Shown here piece by piece: positions 1-12,065 of a stretch of DNA of 64,000 bases (position 1 is its first letter; the number at the start of each line of letters is the position of its first letter). This DNA is from Citrus sinensis. Its lineage: Eukaryota > Streptophyta > Magnoliopsida > Sapindales > Rutaceae. The stretch is taken from positions 3,534,001 through 3,598,000 of the forward strand of contig NC_068557.1 in the NCBI RefSeq assembly GCF_022201045.2, read 5' to 3'. The notes beneath the pieces were generated by a model. The model had not been told where the DNA came from, did not search any database, and saw only the letters and a list, made by a program, of their open reading frames with translations. A program made the translations under genes and the position numbers.

Positions 1-167
1 GAATTTGGTCTTTAATTTAAATTTTTTTTGCCTCATGCCCTCTGCCACGCTTGCCTGCTTACTGTAAATGAATTCTCGGATGCTTTCCTCTATGATTTTT
101 TACTACTTTTTCGAAGCTCAATCCTTTCTCTGCATACTTATGAATCTGCATTCTATATTTGTTCCAG

Positions 168-611
168 CTTACAGGAGATTTGGACAAGATGGTTGCACTG
201 CAGAGACTGTTAGAGCCTTATGGAATTTGCGAGGTTTGCCTACAGTTTTTTAATCTTTAATTTTGTTAATACATTCCAGCACAGGACTGTGGTTGCAGAC
301 CAAGTTTCAGCTTCCTAGAATATTTTTATCTCTCTTGTCCAGCCATGATCTTAGGCGCCCAACAGGGGTGTGAAGTATGTCATCAAACGAAGTTAGAGTT
401 AACTCTTCCCTGTTGTTCCTCTTGGGTCTAATTGTGCCCTTGATCTAATAAATTCGCTGTCTGTGGCTTTGGTAGAATCTTTGTTGCTGTTCAAAATGTC
501 ATTCAAATTTTTGCCCTAACATTGCAGGTGGCACGAACCGGTCGAGTAGCATTGGTTCGTGAATCAGGCGTGGATTCCAAGTATCTTCGTGGATATTCAT
601 TTCCTTTGTAA
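168..611 (+). CDS. AHASS: Acetolactate synthase small (regulatory) subunit, chloroplastic; last two exons only
   Basis: Partial gene entering from the left edge. The penultimate exon is 168-233 (reads [19 protein letters not shown] then ICE), preceded by a pyrimidine-rich CAG acceptor and followed by GTTTGC. The last exon is 528-611 ([14 protein letters not shown], then [11 protein letters not shown] and TAA). Joined they give the C-terminal end of the plant ALS regulatory subunit, whose second ACT-domain repeat ends with the [20 protein letters not shown] signature. In the family this protein binds the catalytic subunit in plastids, activates it and makes it sensitive to feedback by branched-chain amino acids. 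Phase is consistent: 66 nt plus 84 nt, both multiples of three. The 5' exons and transit peptide lie outside the window, so integrity cannot be judged. The identity is confident; which paralogue is not. Confidence 0.88.
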
Positions 612-1703
612 TTCGGAGACTTGTAGCAAATCAATTAGTTATTTATGCTTTGCCGGTTCACAGAAAGGAAATTTTGTAGCTTGCAATTTAGCAGAGATAT
701 TGTTTTTTTAACCCCACCCCCCCACACACAAAGGGTTGCACTTCCATTTCATAGCTTATTATTACAACTCACAGAGTATAATTTTGAATATGGTTTTTTC
801 TTCCACATTTGGCGTAGACATGGATTCATTCATCTTCTTGATTCATTAATAAGTCATTCATTAATAAGTTACCCCATGCTCTGAATCTTTGATTTATAGC
901 TTGATAAAACTGAAGTCAAAACAAACATATAAGGCAGATAAATGCAATTAATTATCCAATAATAAATTTTCTGTAACAAAAGAGTAAGAAGCCATGGAAA
1001 AGAAAGGAGTGGCTATGAGAGTGCACTAACCGAGCCAGGTTTAAAGGAATCAACATAAGATCCTTTCAATAGATAATATCTTTTAGAAGTTTGAAGTTCA
1101 AATACAAACCGAGTTAAATTTTATTTACGGCTGTGTATTATTTCAAAGATCTAAATTAATTGCCTCTTCAAGAAATATTTAACGTCGATCAATGCAAGAC
1201 GGTTCCTTTTTAAATTTAAGTCAAGTTCACATTTACTCAAATTTCAAACGAAAAGACAAATACTACCTTATTGAAAAAGGGGATTCCTAACAAGCAAACT
1301 GATATCTTGGTGAGCTCTAGAGCTGGCTTCTTTCAGTTTTCATATGAATCATAAAATGGTTGATGGGTCTAATGGCTGCCGTGAACAACTAAACTAGCAA
1401 ATTTTATTTTATCCCTCGAATTCATTACCTTAGAGTAAAATTTTACTAAACCAAGAGTTCAAGTATTCGGGTCAATACTAAACATCATAAAATATAAAGG
1501 CACAAATACTATCAATCAAAAGGCTGATGAGGGAATTAAAATGCACCTCATATTGGCAGAAACAAAAAGTCAGTTTGCTAGTGTTTTAAGTAGCTGACCT
1601 TATTGATATCTATGGATTTACATAAAAAATTTACAACTATAAAGCAATAATATCAAATGTAGACTTAACAAGGGCATAACAGTGTCTTCAGTTCAGATCA
1701 ATT
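612..1703. other. Spacer between ALS small subunit and F-box gene
   Basis: AT-rich sequence holding the 3' UTR of the ALS subunit on one side and the 3' UTR of the convergent F-box gene on the other. The open frame at 645-884 is low-complexity and has no family resemblance. I see no RNA gene or clear transposon ends. Confidence 0.6.
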
Positions 1704-4029
1704 CTAGTCTGTGTACAAGGAACCAACTATAAGTTTGACACTGTGAGGTACCTTAGCCTCAAGCATCTTTACACAATTTCTTAGTACTTTTTTCCTCACA
1801 TATCTAGAAGGTTCAATGATCAATTTCTCAAGCATGGTCGCATTTTGAAATAAGTATTGAGCAAGTTCAACATCAAATTGACGCCCAAGAAAACCATGTA
1901 ATTCCACCACCTTGAGATGTTGATGCGAGTATTTAGGAAACTGTTGTCTTTTCTTTCCTAGTCGGCGGCCATGATCATTTAACTGAAACGACAAAAATCA
2001 AGTACACCATGTCATGTCTAAATGGTTCCCACAAAAAAATATATATATAACTGGATTGGTAAATTCTAAAACTTGGAAAGTTGGCCATAACATTTAAAAT
2101 AAAATAAAATATAGTCAGATTCATAGAGACTCATAACAAGATCCAATGCAACTGTCTTGCAGATTCTCCAGCTTCATTCAACTAAAGCAAAATGCAAGCT
2201 GACTGAAAAACAAGCATTAATAAGCAGGGAACATATAGAATACAATAGAACTAGACATTAAAGGATCTACATGAATGATCCTTATGAAACAACAAATCTC
2301 TACTAGATTTATACAGCTCTATGAAAGCTGTTCATTATTGTTGTGTAATGCAATTCATTACAGTTGCTCAAACATTAACACTCTTACTTTAACTTTGAAA
2401 TTTCTATTGACACATCCATTCTAATGTAATATTGTTGACAGAGAATTATGGGAGATTGCTAATGACCGGAAGGGTATAGGAATATCTTTGAAAAGCATTA
2501 ACCTTCAACATATATGATCTTCTAGTACCATGTTACTTCATAATGAAATCTTAAATTAATAATTGGATAATATCATGAGAATTATCGTCACCACATCAAA
2601 CATGCAAGTTCTGAAGTGCGAAATACAAAGATAGATTGGTTGCTTTATCGATGCCTCATACACTTAATAAAGAAAGGAGAGGACTCAAATATTTAAGAGA
2701 TGAACAAGCCACAGCTACTCTAACAACCATCTCAATTAGTCAATTATCCCAAGCTTCCCAACTCAACGAGTAATATATCAAACCATTTACCTGAAGTATA
2801 AGCTTCTGCAAAAAGGGACATGCCTTCATAATGCAAGTCAAGCCAAGTAGGCTTTCACGATTAGGTGTTGTAACCCGAAGTCTCAAGTCAATTAGTTTGG
2901 GTAATTCAAACAGTGAAAATTGCATATAGACCTGAAAATTAGAATTAAAATAAGAAAACAGACTTAAAAGTTAGATTAAAAAACCATGCAACATCTTAAA
3001 GACTAACCTCATTGCAGCTGTCCAACTCAAGGGTCTTCAGTTGAGGGAAACAGCTTATAATTGGACCAACGAAATACGTCACTCGAAATGTGTGACTCCC
3101 ACGGATTGATACATCAACAAGTTGGGGAACATTCTCAATATTTATCTTGATTGCTTGTCCATAGTATCTAAAAGATAAAAGACTCGGGGCAGAGATTTCA
3201 ATTTCTTCCATTAAGTAACAAGACTGAATTTCCAAGTACTTCAACTGGATTGATGAACCAATAACCCTTAACCTTACCAAAGTTTTAGAGTGGTCCACGC
3301 ATAACCGATCAAGAAGTGGACAATTCTGTATAAAAAGCTCAATATCCTTTCCATTAACATTCACAGTTTTAAAGTGAAGACATCTTAGAAACTTAATACC
3401 AGATAGACCACGACCACTCTCGATACTGTTATAAAACTCTTTCGGAAATGTGTAATAGTGCCCATATCTTCCCGGCCACAAATCCAACTTAATGTATTGA
3501 ACTCTCTTTCCCAATACTGTGTAAACCCAATTGGTAATGTCACTTTGATGGAAATCACACAGATCAAAACGTACTTTAAACTCATTTATAGTGGAGCCCC
3601 TATGCAATTCTAAGACATTATTCACCCAGTTAATGTACTTAGACCTTTCTTGTTCTAAATTACCAAACCCAACATTCCAAAGCGACTCGGAAGCATCAAA
3701 CTCAAGTGAATTAGTAAATGTCCACAAATTTCTCCATCTATTGGAAAGAACACTGGTTCTTGCAGCTTCCTTAAGAGTTAAATGTGATATAATATTAACA
3801 AGAATATCATCTGGGAGTCGATTGATCAAATCCTCCGAAATTTCCTCCTGATTAGAGTATCAAATTAATGTGAAAACAAATGAATTAAGAAAAATAATAC
3901 CCACATAGTAATAAATAAGAACCCATGTTAGCATTATAAAATTATTAAAAGACAATAAAGATTGACATATACATATATTTAAATATATATAATCAGAAAT
4001 GATACCTTATGCCGCGTTCTCTTTGTCAT
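1704..4029 (-). CDS. F-box/LRR protein with C-terminal FBD-type domain
   Basis: Four exons: 4029-4006, 3847-3008, 2931-2791 and 1982-1704. They contain 24, 840, 141 and 279 nt, all multiples of three, giving about 427 aa. Residues 1-8 are basic (MTKRTRHK). The F-box follows at about 12-55 (LINRLPDDILVNIISHL, then the SVLSNRWRNLW motif), then LRR-like strands (LRCLHFKTV, CPLLDRLCV, LKYLEIQSC, LKTLELDSC). The C-terminal exon resembles an FBD segment (HLKVVELHGFLG, LAQYLFQNATMLEKLIIEP). Proteins of this plant family are expected to be substrate receptors of SCF (SKP1-cullin-F-box) ubiquitin ligases; the target here is unknown. The start was chosen because the short first exon splices in phase onto the F-box exon. 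No frame breaks were seen. The 1.87-kb inverted repeat begins 177 bp upstream of the ATG. Confidence 0.85.
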
Positions 4030-4206
4030 CCCACTCTGAAAAATTTTTGAGTTTTGCAAGTGAAAGCTTCCCCAGTTAGAGTTGCAATGGGTTGAATTGT
4101 GAACTTGGATACTATTAAATGTTTTGGCTCGTCTCAGTGGGGTAGCTGCTTACAGGAGAGAAATCGAAATGAAAGACTACTGAGCGTCTGAGGGCCGTTT
4201 TTATTC

Positions 4207-6077
4207 GGGAAATTTATAAAAATGGCCATAAAAATTTTGTGTTTTTCAACTTTAACCCCCCAAAGTTTTTTCTATCATAACTAGCCAAATACCCTATATT
4301 TGGACTACATTACCCTCGTCACTTTCATCAAATTTACAAAGGCATGCCACTTTTTCAATTCCAGCAAAAGTAAATACAGATTTTCCTCAACAACTTAACA
4401 AACCTTCATCACTCTCAACAAACTTCATCATTCTCGATAAATCAATTGCATAATCGAATATATAATTATCAATGTGAGAGCTTCTTAAAATTAGTTTATG
4501 CTCTTATACAATGTAAACCTTTAATCTATTAATTTTATCAACTAAATTCGAAATTAAAGTGGGTTTTGTTGTAAATATTGTTATTTTTCATTTATAAAAC
4601 AATGTGATTTGTTAAAGTACTTAGTTTGAGTTGAAAAATGAAGAAAAACCATTGAAAACACAGAAAAATCGGGCAAAAAATGAAGTTCAGAACAAGTGAG
4701 ACATGCAAGTGGGACAGGTGCATGTCTCACATAAAAGCACTGCATTTATGTGCGACAGGCACCTGTCCCACTGCCTGCCGCACATAAACTCACGGATTTT
4801 ATGGAGTACATTATTTTGAATTTGATTTGTCTCGTCGTAAGCTTCGAAACGGTATATTATACGCCTAAAACGGACATATATAGCTCAAGTTATGGCTTTC
4901 GAAACATAAATGAAATTTGGTGAGACAGGCAAGTGGGATAGGTGTTGCGTTTATGTGCGACAGGCACCTGTCCCACTGCCTGCCGCACATAAACCCACGG
5001 ATTTTATAGAGTACATGATTTTGGATTTGATTTGTCTCGTCGTAAGCTTCGAAACGGTATATTATACGCCTAAAACGGACATATATAGCTCAAGTTATGA
5101 CTTTCGAAACATATATGAAATTTAGTGAGACAGGCAAGTGGGACAGGTGCATGTCTCACTAAATTTCATATATGTTTCGAAACCCATAACTTGAGCTATA
5201 TATGTCCGTTTTAGGCGTATAATATACCGTTTCGAAGCTTACGACGAGACAAATCAAATCCAAAATCATGTACTCTATAAAATCCGTGGGTTTATGTGCG
5301 GCAGGCAGTGGGACAGGTGCCTGTCGCACATAAACGCAGCACCTATCCCACTTGCCTGTCTCACCAAATTTCATTTATGTTTCGAAAGCCATAACTTGAG
5401 CTATATATGTCCGTTTTAGGCGTATAATATACCGTTTCGAAGCTTACGACGAGACAAATCAAATTCAAAATAATGTACTCCAAAAAATCCGTGAGTTTAT
5501 GTGCGGCAGGCAGTGGGACAGGTGCCTGTCGCACATAAATGCAGTGCGTTTATGTGAGACATGCACCTGTCCCACTTGCATGTCTCACTTGTTCTGAACT
5601 TCATTTTTTGCCCGATTTTTCTGTGTTTTCAATGGTTTTTCTTCATTTTTCAACTCAAACTAAGTACTTTAACAAATCACATTGTTTTATAAATGAAAAA
5701 TAACAATATTTACAACAAAACCCACTTTAATTTCGAATTTAGTTGATAAAATTAATAGATTAAAGGTTTACATTGTATAAGAGCATAAACTAATTTTAAG
5801 AAGCTCTCACATTGATAATTATATATTCGATTATGCAATTGATTTATCGAGAATGATGAAGTTTGTTGAGAGTGATGAAGGTTTGTTAAGTTGTTGAGGA
5901 AAATCTGTATTTACTTTTGCTGGAATTGAAAAAGTGGCATGCCTTTGTAAATTTGATGAAAGTGACGAGGGTAATGTAGTCCAAATATAGGGTATTTGGC
6001 TAGTTATGATAGAAAAAACTTTGGGGGGTTAAAGTTGAAAAACGCAAAATTTTTATGGCCATTTTTGTAAATTTCCC
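4207..6077. mobile_element. Foldback Mutator-like element with about 0.93-kb inverted arms
   Basis: Almost the whole element is an inverted repeat: 4207-5140 is mirrored by about 5148-6077 with only scattered mismatches, around a centre near 5135-5155. The ends are GGGAAATTTATAAAAATGG and its near-complement. TTTTTATTC occurs directly outside both ends (4198-4206 and 6078-6086), a 9-bp target duplication typical of Mutator-like elements; the match extends to 11 bp if two G are included. There is no transposase frame. The 71-aa open frames at 4910-5125 (+) and 5159-5374 (-) are the same sequence read on opposite arms, and I do not regard them as genes. The high arm identity suggests a young insertion or ongoing correction. 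If transcribed it would form a very long hairpin. Confidence 0.88.
4745..5560. repeat. Tandem units of about 205 bp inside each arm of the foldback element
   Basis: In the left arm a unit starting TTTATGTGCGACAGGC occurs at 4745 and again at 4950, a period of 205 bp. Both copies carry GCACCTGTCCCACTGCCTGC, then a stretch ending in a conserved CGAAACGGTATATTATACGC block. The right arm has the mirror image of both units up to about 5560. Each unit carries short inverted motifs of the GACAGG/CCTGTC type, so the arms contain hairpins within the larger hairpin. Confidence 0.75.
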
Positions 6078-6176
6078 TTTTTATTCGGCGCAAAATAACA
6101 AGGGGATTCTCAATTTCTTATATTGTTTCAACGTATTAAACAATTTTTATTTTGTATCAAATAGGTCCTGTCTGAG

Positions 6177-7180
6177 TATGGATGACAAAATAATCCGGAT
6201 CCGGCTCGGACCCGGAAGAACCCGGATAATCCGGTCCGGGTTGACCCATACCGGAATGTAAAAAAATGCGAGTCCGAAATAGATTTTAATAACCCGGATG
6301 GATTCGGATCCGGTTCCAGATTTGGGATAACCCGTATATCCGGAACCCGGACTCGAATATTCTTATTTTAACAATTTTTTAAATAATTTTTTAATATAAA
6401 AAGGGAAAAAAATGTTGATGCCCTAATCATCCTTTTCGTCCTCTTTCTTTTCTCTTCTCTTTATTTTCTACTTTCACAGCCACCTCTCTTCACCTTTTTC
6501 TTTTCTCTTCATCAAATCATCATTTTCGTTCCCATTCACTTCTTCTCTTCATCAAATCATCCTTTTTCTCTTCAATTCTTCTCTTAATCAAATCATCGTC
6601 GTCACTCCTCATCGCTTCGCTTCGCTGTGTTCGCATTCATCATCATCACCAGCCTTCATTTGGCCGTCGTTTGTCCATTGCGATCTCTGTTTTGGCTGCC
6701 GTTCATTCTCCTTTTGCGAATCGCGCAGGCGGCTGTGACGTGTTCATCATCATTATATCATCAGCCACCGATGTTCGTTACTTTGCCGAACACCGATTGT
6801 TGAAGTTTATGAACTAAATCCGTGAGTCACGATTTTAAGTTGTAGACATGGATTTGTATTTTGTGAGTGTATGTCATGGATCTATATTTGTAAATGGTTT
6901 ATTGTTTTGAAATTAAAAATCTATAAAATTAAAATGGTTTATTACTTTGTATTTGATTTATGTTGAATATGGTTTTGCAGTATTTGATTTTTTTTTATTT
7001 GTATGTGATTCGGGTGGAAAACTCGCAATCCGAAAACCCGTAATAATCCGGGTTTAATCCGTTTCGGACCCAGTGTCACAAAAATCGGGTTTAAATCCGG
7101 ATCTGGTATAACATTTTAGTATCCGGGTCCGGAACTGGGAAGGCCAAACCCGGACCCGGACCCGAATTTTGCCATCCCTA
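6177..7180. mobile_element. Non-autonomous hAT-type DNA transposon
   Basis: The terminal inverted repeats are TATGGATGACAAAAT at the left and ATTTTGCCATCCCTA at the right (complement TAGGGATGGCAAAAT), a classic hAT end. An 8-bp direct repeat TGTCTGAG flanks it at 6169-6176 and 7181-7188. Subterminal regions on both sides are packed with CCCGGA/TCCGGG motifs (6190-6360 and 7010-7165), probably transposase-binding sites. The centre (6420-6800) is a CT-rich tract followed by a moderately GC-rich stretch with no recognisable transposase. The length is 1004 bp. The family call rests on TIR form plus 8-bp duplication. Confidence 0.88.
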
Positions 7181-7220
7181 TGTCTGAGCATCATTTTCTT
7201 TTTTTTCCTATAAATAATTA

Positions 7221-7893
7221 TGTTGCAGTTGACCTATGTATGATTTGTCACAAAATCAACTCTTACACCTAAGTTGCTTTCAATCATCAATTAAGATGCA
7301 ATGCTTGTTTAATTTTCACATGTGAATTAATCAATGCACATCAGGAATTCTAACTTAACACTCATTGTAATCACTCAAGCAATTAGAAACAATTGGCGAA
7401 GCAATCACAAGAAAACAGATCAATTACGTGGTTTGGTTTCTTTCAAAACTTACATCCACGAGTGAAGTCTATCAGGAAGTTTTATTAATGATTCAAATAA
7501 GAACTTTTACAAAGTATGAACAGATTCAGAATAAGGAACAGGAATATCCTCTTTCTCCTTTATATCGCTCACCGTAAACAACTCCATACATGCTTGAAGC
7601 CAGCTCTATTATCAGCTGTAAAACTGAATCTATAACTAACTTCAGTTTATAGTTTGCACAGATGAATGACGCGTGGCATAACGAACTTAACAATTCTTGA
7701 ACCACTTAAGTTACCACGTGAGCAATACATGTAGAGTCCTTAGCTCAAAACGCAACCAAGCTTCAATATATGTGTGCCATTTTGATGACTTAATAACTCA
7801 CATTTTAATCACATGTGTTTCTTAAGCCAGAACCAAAGAGTCAAAACAATGTCGCACATTCACAGTGTGTTTGGATTCATTACATACTTAACA
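7221..7893 (-). repeat. Candidate 3' LTR of the copia element
   Basis: On the minus strand the segment starts TGTTAAGTATG and ends CTGCAACA, so it has TGTT...AACA inverted ends. A purine tract (complement of CAATTCTCCACCTTA, 7893-7907) directly precedes it, as expected for the polypurine tract. The length is 673 bp. The left boundary is less certain than the right because no second LTR copy was available for comparison. Confidence 0.55.
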
Positions 7894-8059
7894 ATTCTCC
7901 ACCTTAAATCAAACACCTAAACTGACCCATTCATTAGTTATTCAGCAAGATCAGATACTGCACAAATCAGCTAAGTCTAATATAACCTTGAACTTAGCCA
8001 TTGGGATCGCCTTAGTAAGTATATCAGAGGAATTTTCTCTTGTGTGTATTTTGGCCATT

Positions 8060-11000
8060 TTAATGGTACCCTTTGAAATTTCATTTCTTATGAACTTATG
8101 AAATCAAGCTTGATGTCGATATGTTTTGTTCTCTCATGATAAACTGGGTTTTTACACAAATACAGGCCACTTGAGTTGTCACAAAAGATTGTAATGGACT
8201 TTTGAATCAGTCCAAGTTTTGCTAATAGCTCTTTCAATCATATTGCCTCTTTTATTGCTTATATTGCAGCAATATACTTAGCTCTAGTGGTGGAAAGAGC
8301 TACAATATGGTGCAAACTTGCCTTTCAGTTGATCAAACATCCATTCAACATAAACATATAGCTAATGGGTGATCTTTTTCTATCTAAACCCCTAGCATAG
8401 TCAAAGTCTATATAACCTCATAAGTCTTTTTCAGTTCTATTTATTCTGTAGTTCTGCCATAAACCAGACCAATGTCTAAAGTGCATTTGAGATACCTTAA
8501 TATCCACTCAACACCTCTCCAATGTTCTTTACCAGGTGTTGCCATGTATTTGTTAACCACATTTGCAACATATGAGATATCAAGTCTAATTAAGATCATA
8601 GCATACATTAAGCATCAAACAACAATTGCATATAGAATCTTCTGCATTTCAGATTTCTCATCTTCAGTTTTTGGACAAAATAGATTGCATAACCTAAAAT
8701 GAGTAGCCAAAGGACTCTGCACTGGTTTGCATGAAGCATATCATATGTTTCCAACACCTTCTTCATATAGTTCTTTTGAGATAAGAAGATAATCTCTTCT
8801 AGTTTGTTCATGATCATTTCCACACCCAATATCTTTCTTACAACACCCAAGTCCTTTATTTATCTCAGTTCTTTCTTTACATGCAATTAGCATGTCATCC
8901 ATATAAAAAAATAAATATATGTGTTTTCCAGCCTAATATTGCTTAAAATACACACAACAATCATAACTGCACCTTTTGAACTCATGTGAGACCATAAATT
9001 CATCAAACTTGAGATATCATTACCTTGGAGACTGCTTTAAGCCATAGAGAGACTTATTGAGTAAGCATACATGATCAACCTTGTCTGGAGCAATATATCC
9101 TTCAAGTTGTAATATATAAATCTTCTCTTGTAGCTCACCATGTAGAAAGGCTATTTTGACATGTAACCGATCCAACTCCATATCAAATACTACAGTTAAA
9201 GACAATAATATCATAATTGATGCATGCCTTACTACTAGTGAAAATACTTCCTTAAAGTCTAGGTCTTCTCTTTGAGTATAGCCACTTGCAACAAGTCTTG
9301 CCTTAAACCTTCTCGGATCAGATTTTGTCATATCATCCTTGATCTTGTATACCTATTTACAACCCATTATTCTTCTATTCTTTAGCTTCTGAACCAATTC
9401 CTAGGTATTGTTTCTTTTTAAAGAGCACATTTCATCATCCATTGCTGACCTTCATTCTTTATTATGTTGATTGTTAACAGCATTCTTGAAGCTTTTAGGT
9501 TTCTCCTTATTAATGTCAAGTGCCAAGTAAAGAGTATCTACAATTAAGTCTACATATCCATATCTTTTTAGGGCTTTCACATATCTTCTTTGTCTATCTC
9601 TAGTCAGTTGATAGTCTTGCAATTGAGAATGTTCTTAAGTAGGTTGTTGAAAGGTATATTGCTCATATGAATCTTCAGCAGCTTCATATAAGTCTACAGC
9701 ATCATCTGAGTTACTTTAAGCATGTGCCTCCACCTCAAACTGAACATCATCAGTACTGACAGCTTGTTTATCTTCACTTGCTTGAGATTTATTCACAATT
9801 TTCTCCTTATTAAAAACCACACCTCTGCTGATTGTACATTTTGGCAAAGACAAATATAAACACCAAATTCTATAACCTTTTACTTTATTTGGATAACCAA
9901 TGAAAACTTTTTTAAGAGCTTTAAGTGTCAACTTCTTTTGGCTTATATGTGCATAAGCCTGACAACTAAATACATTTAAATCTTTGTAGCTTGTAGGCTT
10001 TCCACTCCACATTTTAAATAAAATTTTGCAACCTATGGCAGTAGAGGGGCTCAAGTTAACCAAATAATAAGTAGTGTTATAGGTTTCAGCCCATAAACTT
10101 CTAAGAAGTTTTAATTGGATTAACATACTTCTCACTTTATCCATGAGGGCTCTGTTCATCCTCTCAGTTAGCTTATTTTAGTGAATTGTTAACCTCACAA
10201 TCTTATGTCTAGCTAATCATTCTTTTGAACAAAAAAATATCAAAATCATGATTATAGAACTCAATTCTATTATCAGTCCTTAATTTCTTCATTTTCTTGC
10301 TTGTTTGATTCTTAACTAATGCATTTCATTCTTTGAACTTCTCAAACACATAATATTTATTATTGAGTCTATAAACCCAAACCCTCTTTGAGAAGTCATC
10401 AATGATTGACAGAAAGTATTTTGATCCTCTTAGAGATGACTCATGTACTGGACCTCATAAATCTAAGTGCACATAATCCAACATATCCTTGGATGTATTC
10501 ATTGAAGATTTAAAATTTGTCCTTGTTGATTTACCAAGAACACAATCCTCATAGAATACTAGAGCACCAATCTTATCATCACCTAAGAGCCCTTACTTAA
10601 AGAGCTCATTAAGTCCCTTTTGACTCATTTGACCAAGTCTTAAGTGCCAAAGTTTGGTTCTGTCAATACTAGCACTTGATGTCACTGTTAACTCAGTAGT
10701 AATTGTTTTCCCTTCCAAGACATATAATCCATTACTTCTTATTCCATTCATCAAGATAGTAGATCCATTAACCACTTTTAATACTCTATGTTTATCTTAA
10801 TATTGCATCTTATCTGATCAATCATACCCAAGGATATTAAGCTCCTCTTTAAGTCAGAAACATGTCTCACTTGTTTCAATTCAAAGACAAAATTATCATG
10901 CATATTAAGTTTTACAATTTTCATACCTGTGATTTTGCACATGGCATTATTTTCTATCATCACTCTACCTCCATCAAATTCTTGATAATCAGTAAAATAT

Positions 11001-11886
11001 TCTTTAACAGACACATATGGAAAGAGCAATCTGAGTCTAGTACCCATTTGTCTTCTTGTTTGACATCAGACACAATAAGAACATATGTTGATTTATATTC
11101 TGCCTCTTCAGCAACAACATCATTTCCACTCTGAATCTTTTGATTTGTTTTTCTTCTCTAGACAATCTCTTTTAAAATGCTCTTCTTTGTGGCACTGAAG
11201 CATTTCAAGTTCTTGTTCTTTGTTTTGTTTTGCTTCTTTTTCTTTCTTTTAATTCTTTCAATTTTACCTCTTGCCACCAAGCCTTCACTTAAGCCACTTA
11301 CCATATTGCCTTGCTTTTCTTGAAGCTCTTTGGTATTGAGGGCGGATTTTACTCATCAAGTGACAAAATCTATCTTTTATAAAGTAAAGTATCCACAAAA
11401 TGCTTATATGACTCTGGTAAAGAGCTTATTAGGAGAATTTTTTTCCCTTCATCATCAAAAGCTTCATCAGTAGTGGCAAGTGTATCACATACTTGATTAA
11501 ACTCATCAATGTGTTTATCAAGTGATGATCCTTCTGCCATCTTTAGTGTAAACATTCTTTTCTTGATATAAATGTTGTAAATTAGTGACTTCTTCATGTA
11601 AACATAGTGAAGTTTCTCCCATAATGCAGTTATTCTCTTCTTTTGTCACCTCCATTATCACTGAGCCAACAAGACTCAAGATGATAATACTCATTGCTTT
11701 CTTATCTTTTTCAGTAAGTTTTTGTTCAGTCTTGGATGAAGAAGCTTCTTTTCCCTTATTTTTTGTGCCCCTTTTTAGAGTATCTCCCAAACATTGAGTC
11801 ATTAATAGAGCTTCCACCTTCGCTTTCCACATGTTAAAGTCATTATTGCCATTGAACTTTTCAAGATCTATTTTTTATGTTGCCAT
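8060..11886 (-). pseudogene. Copia Gag-Pol polyprotein remnant, many stops and frameshifts
   Basis: Recognisable pieces on the minus strand are: Gag with NDFNMWKAKVEALL; a zinc knuckle (CHKEEHFKRDC) whose first Cys is out of frame; a protease motif now reading WVLDSDCSFHM; TKLWHLRLGQMSQKGL of GAG-pre-integrase; RFKARLVASGYTQREDLDF and LDRLHVKIAFLHGEL of RT; KSLYGLKQSPR; and an RNase H end reading NPVYHERTKHIDI. Defects are numerous: the putative Gag ATG at 11886 meets TAA at codon 4, the zinc knuckle has a one-base loss, the protease Gly is Asp, and stops cut the integrase and RNase H. It cannot encode a working polyprotein. The family is clear; exact borders of each domain are approximate. 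Confidence 0.8.
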
Positions 11887-12065
11887 ACTTCGATCTTTAA
11901 GAGCAGTCTTGCTCTAATTCCAATTGGGGGGTCTTGACCTAGGATTTCTAGGTATCCAACCCAAAAGACTAACTTATTAGGTGAAGTGATATATCCTCCT
12001 TATAAACTCATATATCTCCCTTTACTAGCCTATGTGGGACACAACTCAACAAGTTACAATATATG

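Larger units (their letters stand above)
7221..11923 (-). mobile_element. Degenerate Ty1/copia retrotransposon, antisense to the window
   Basis: Reading right to left on the minus strand, the domains appear in copia order. A primer-binding-site-like TTGGAATTAGAGC lies at 11923-11911, a decayed version of the initiator-Met-tRNA site. Gag follows at 11886-11160, the protease region near 11040, GAG-pre-integrase at 10775-10593, integrase at about 10550-9716, reverse transcriptase at 9331-8600, and an RNase H tail to about 8060. A purine-rich tract lies next to the 3' LTR candidate. Domain order with integrase before RT is diagnostic of copia. No LTR matching the left one was found by eye at the right end; 11931-12055 holds a different LTR-like sequence (its complement begins TGTTGAGTTGTGTCCCACAT). 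The element is therefore truncated, recombined or chimeric. Confidence 0.8.

Noticed and set aside
1065..1160. GAAGTTCAAATACAAACC as a Pol III B box
   Set aside because: Poor match and no tRNA-like arms or A-rich tail.
4910..5374. Two identical 71-aa open frames on opposite strands
   Set aside because: They are the two arms of the foldback element; the identity is due to the inverted repeat and there is no family resemblance.
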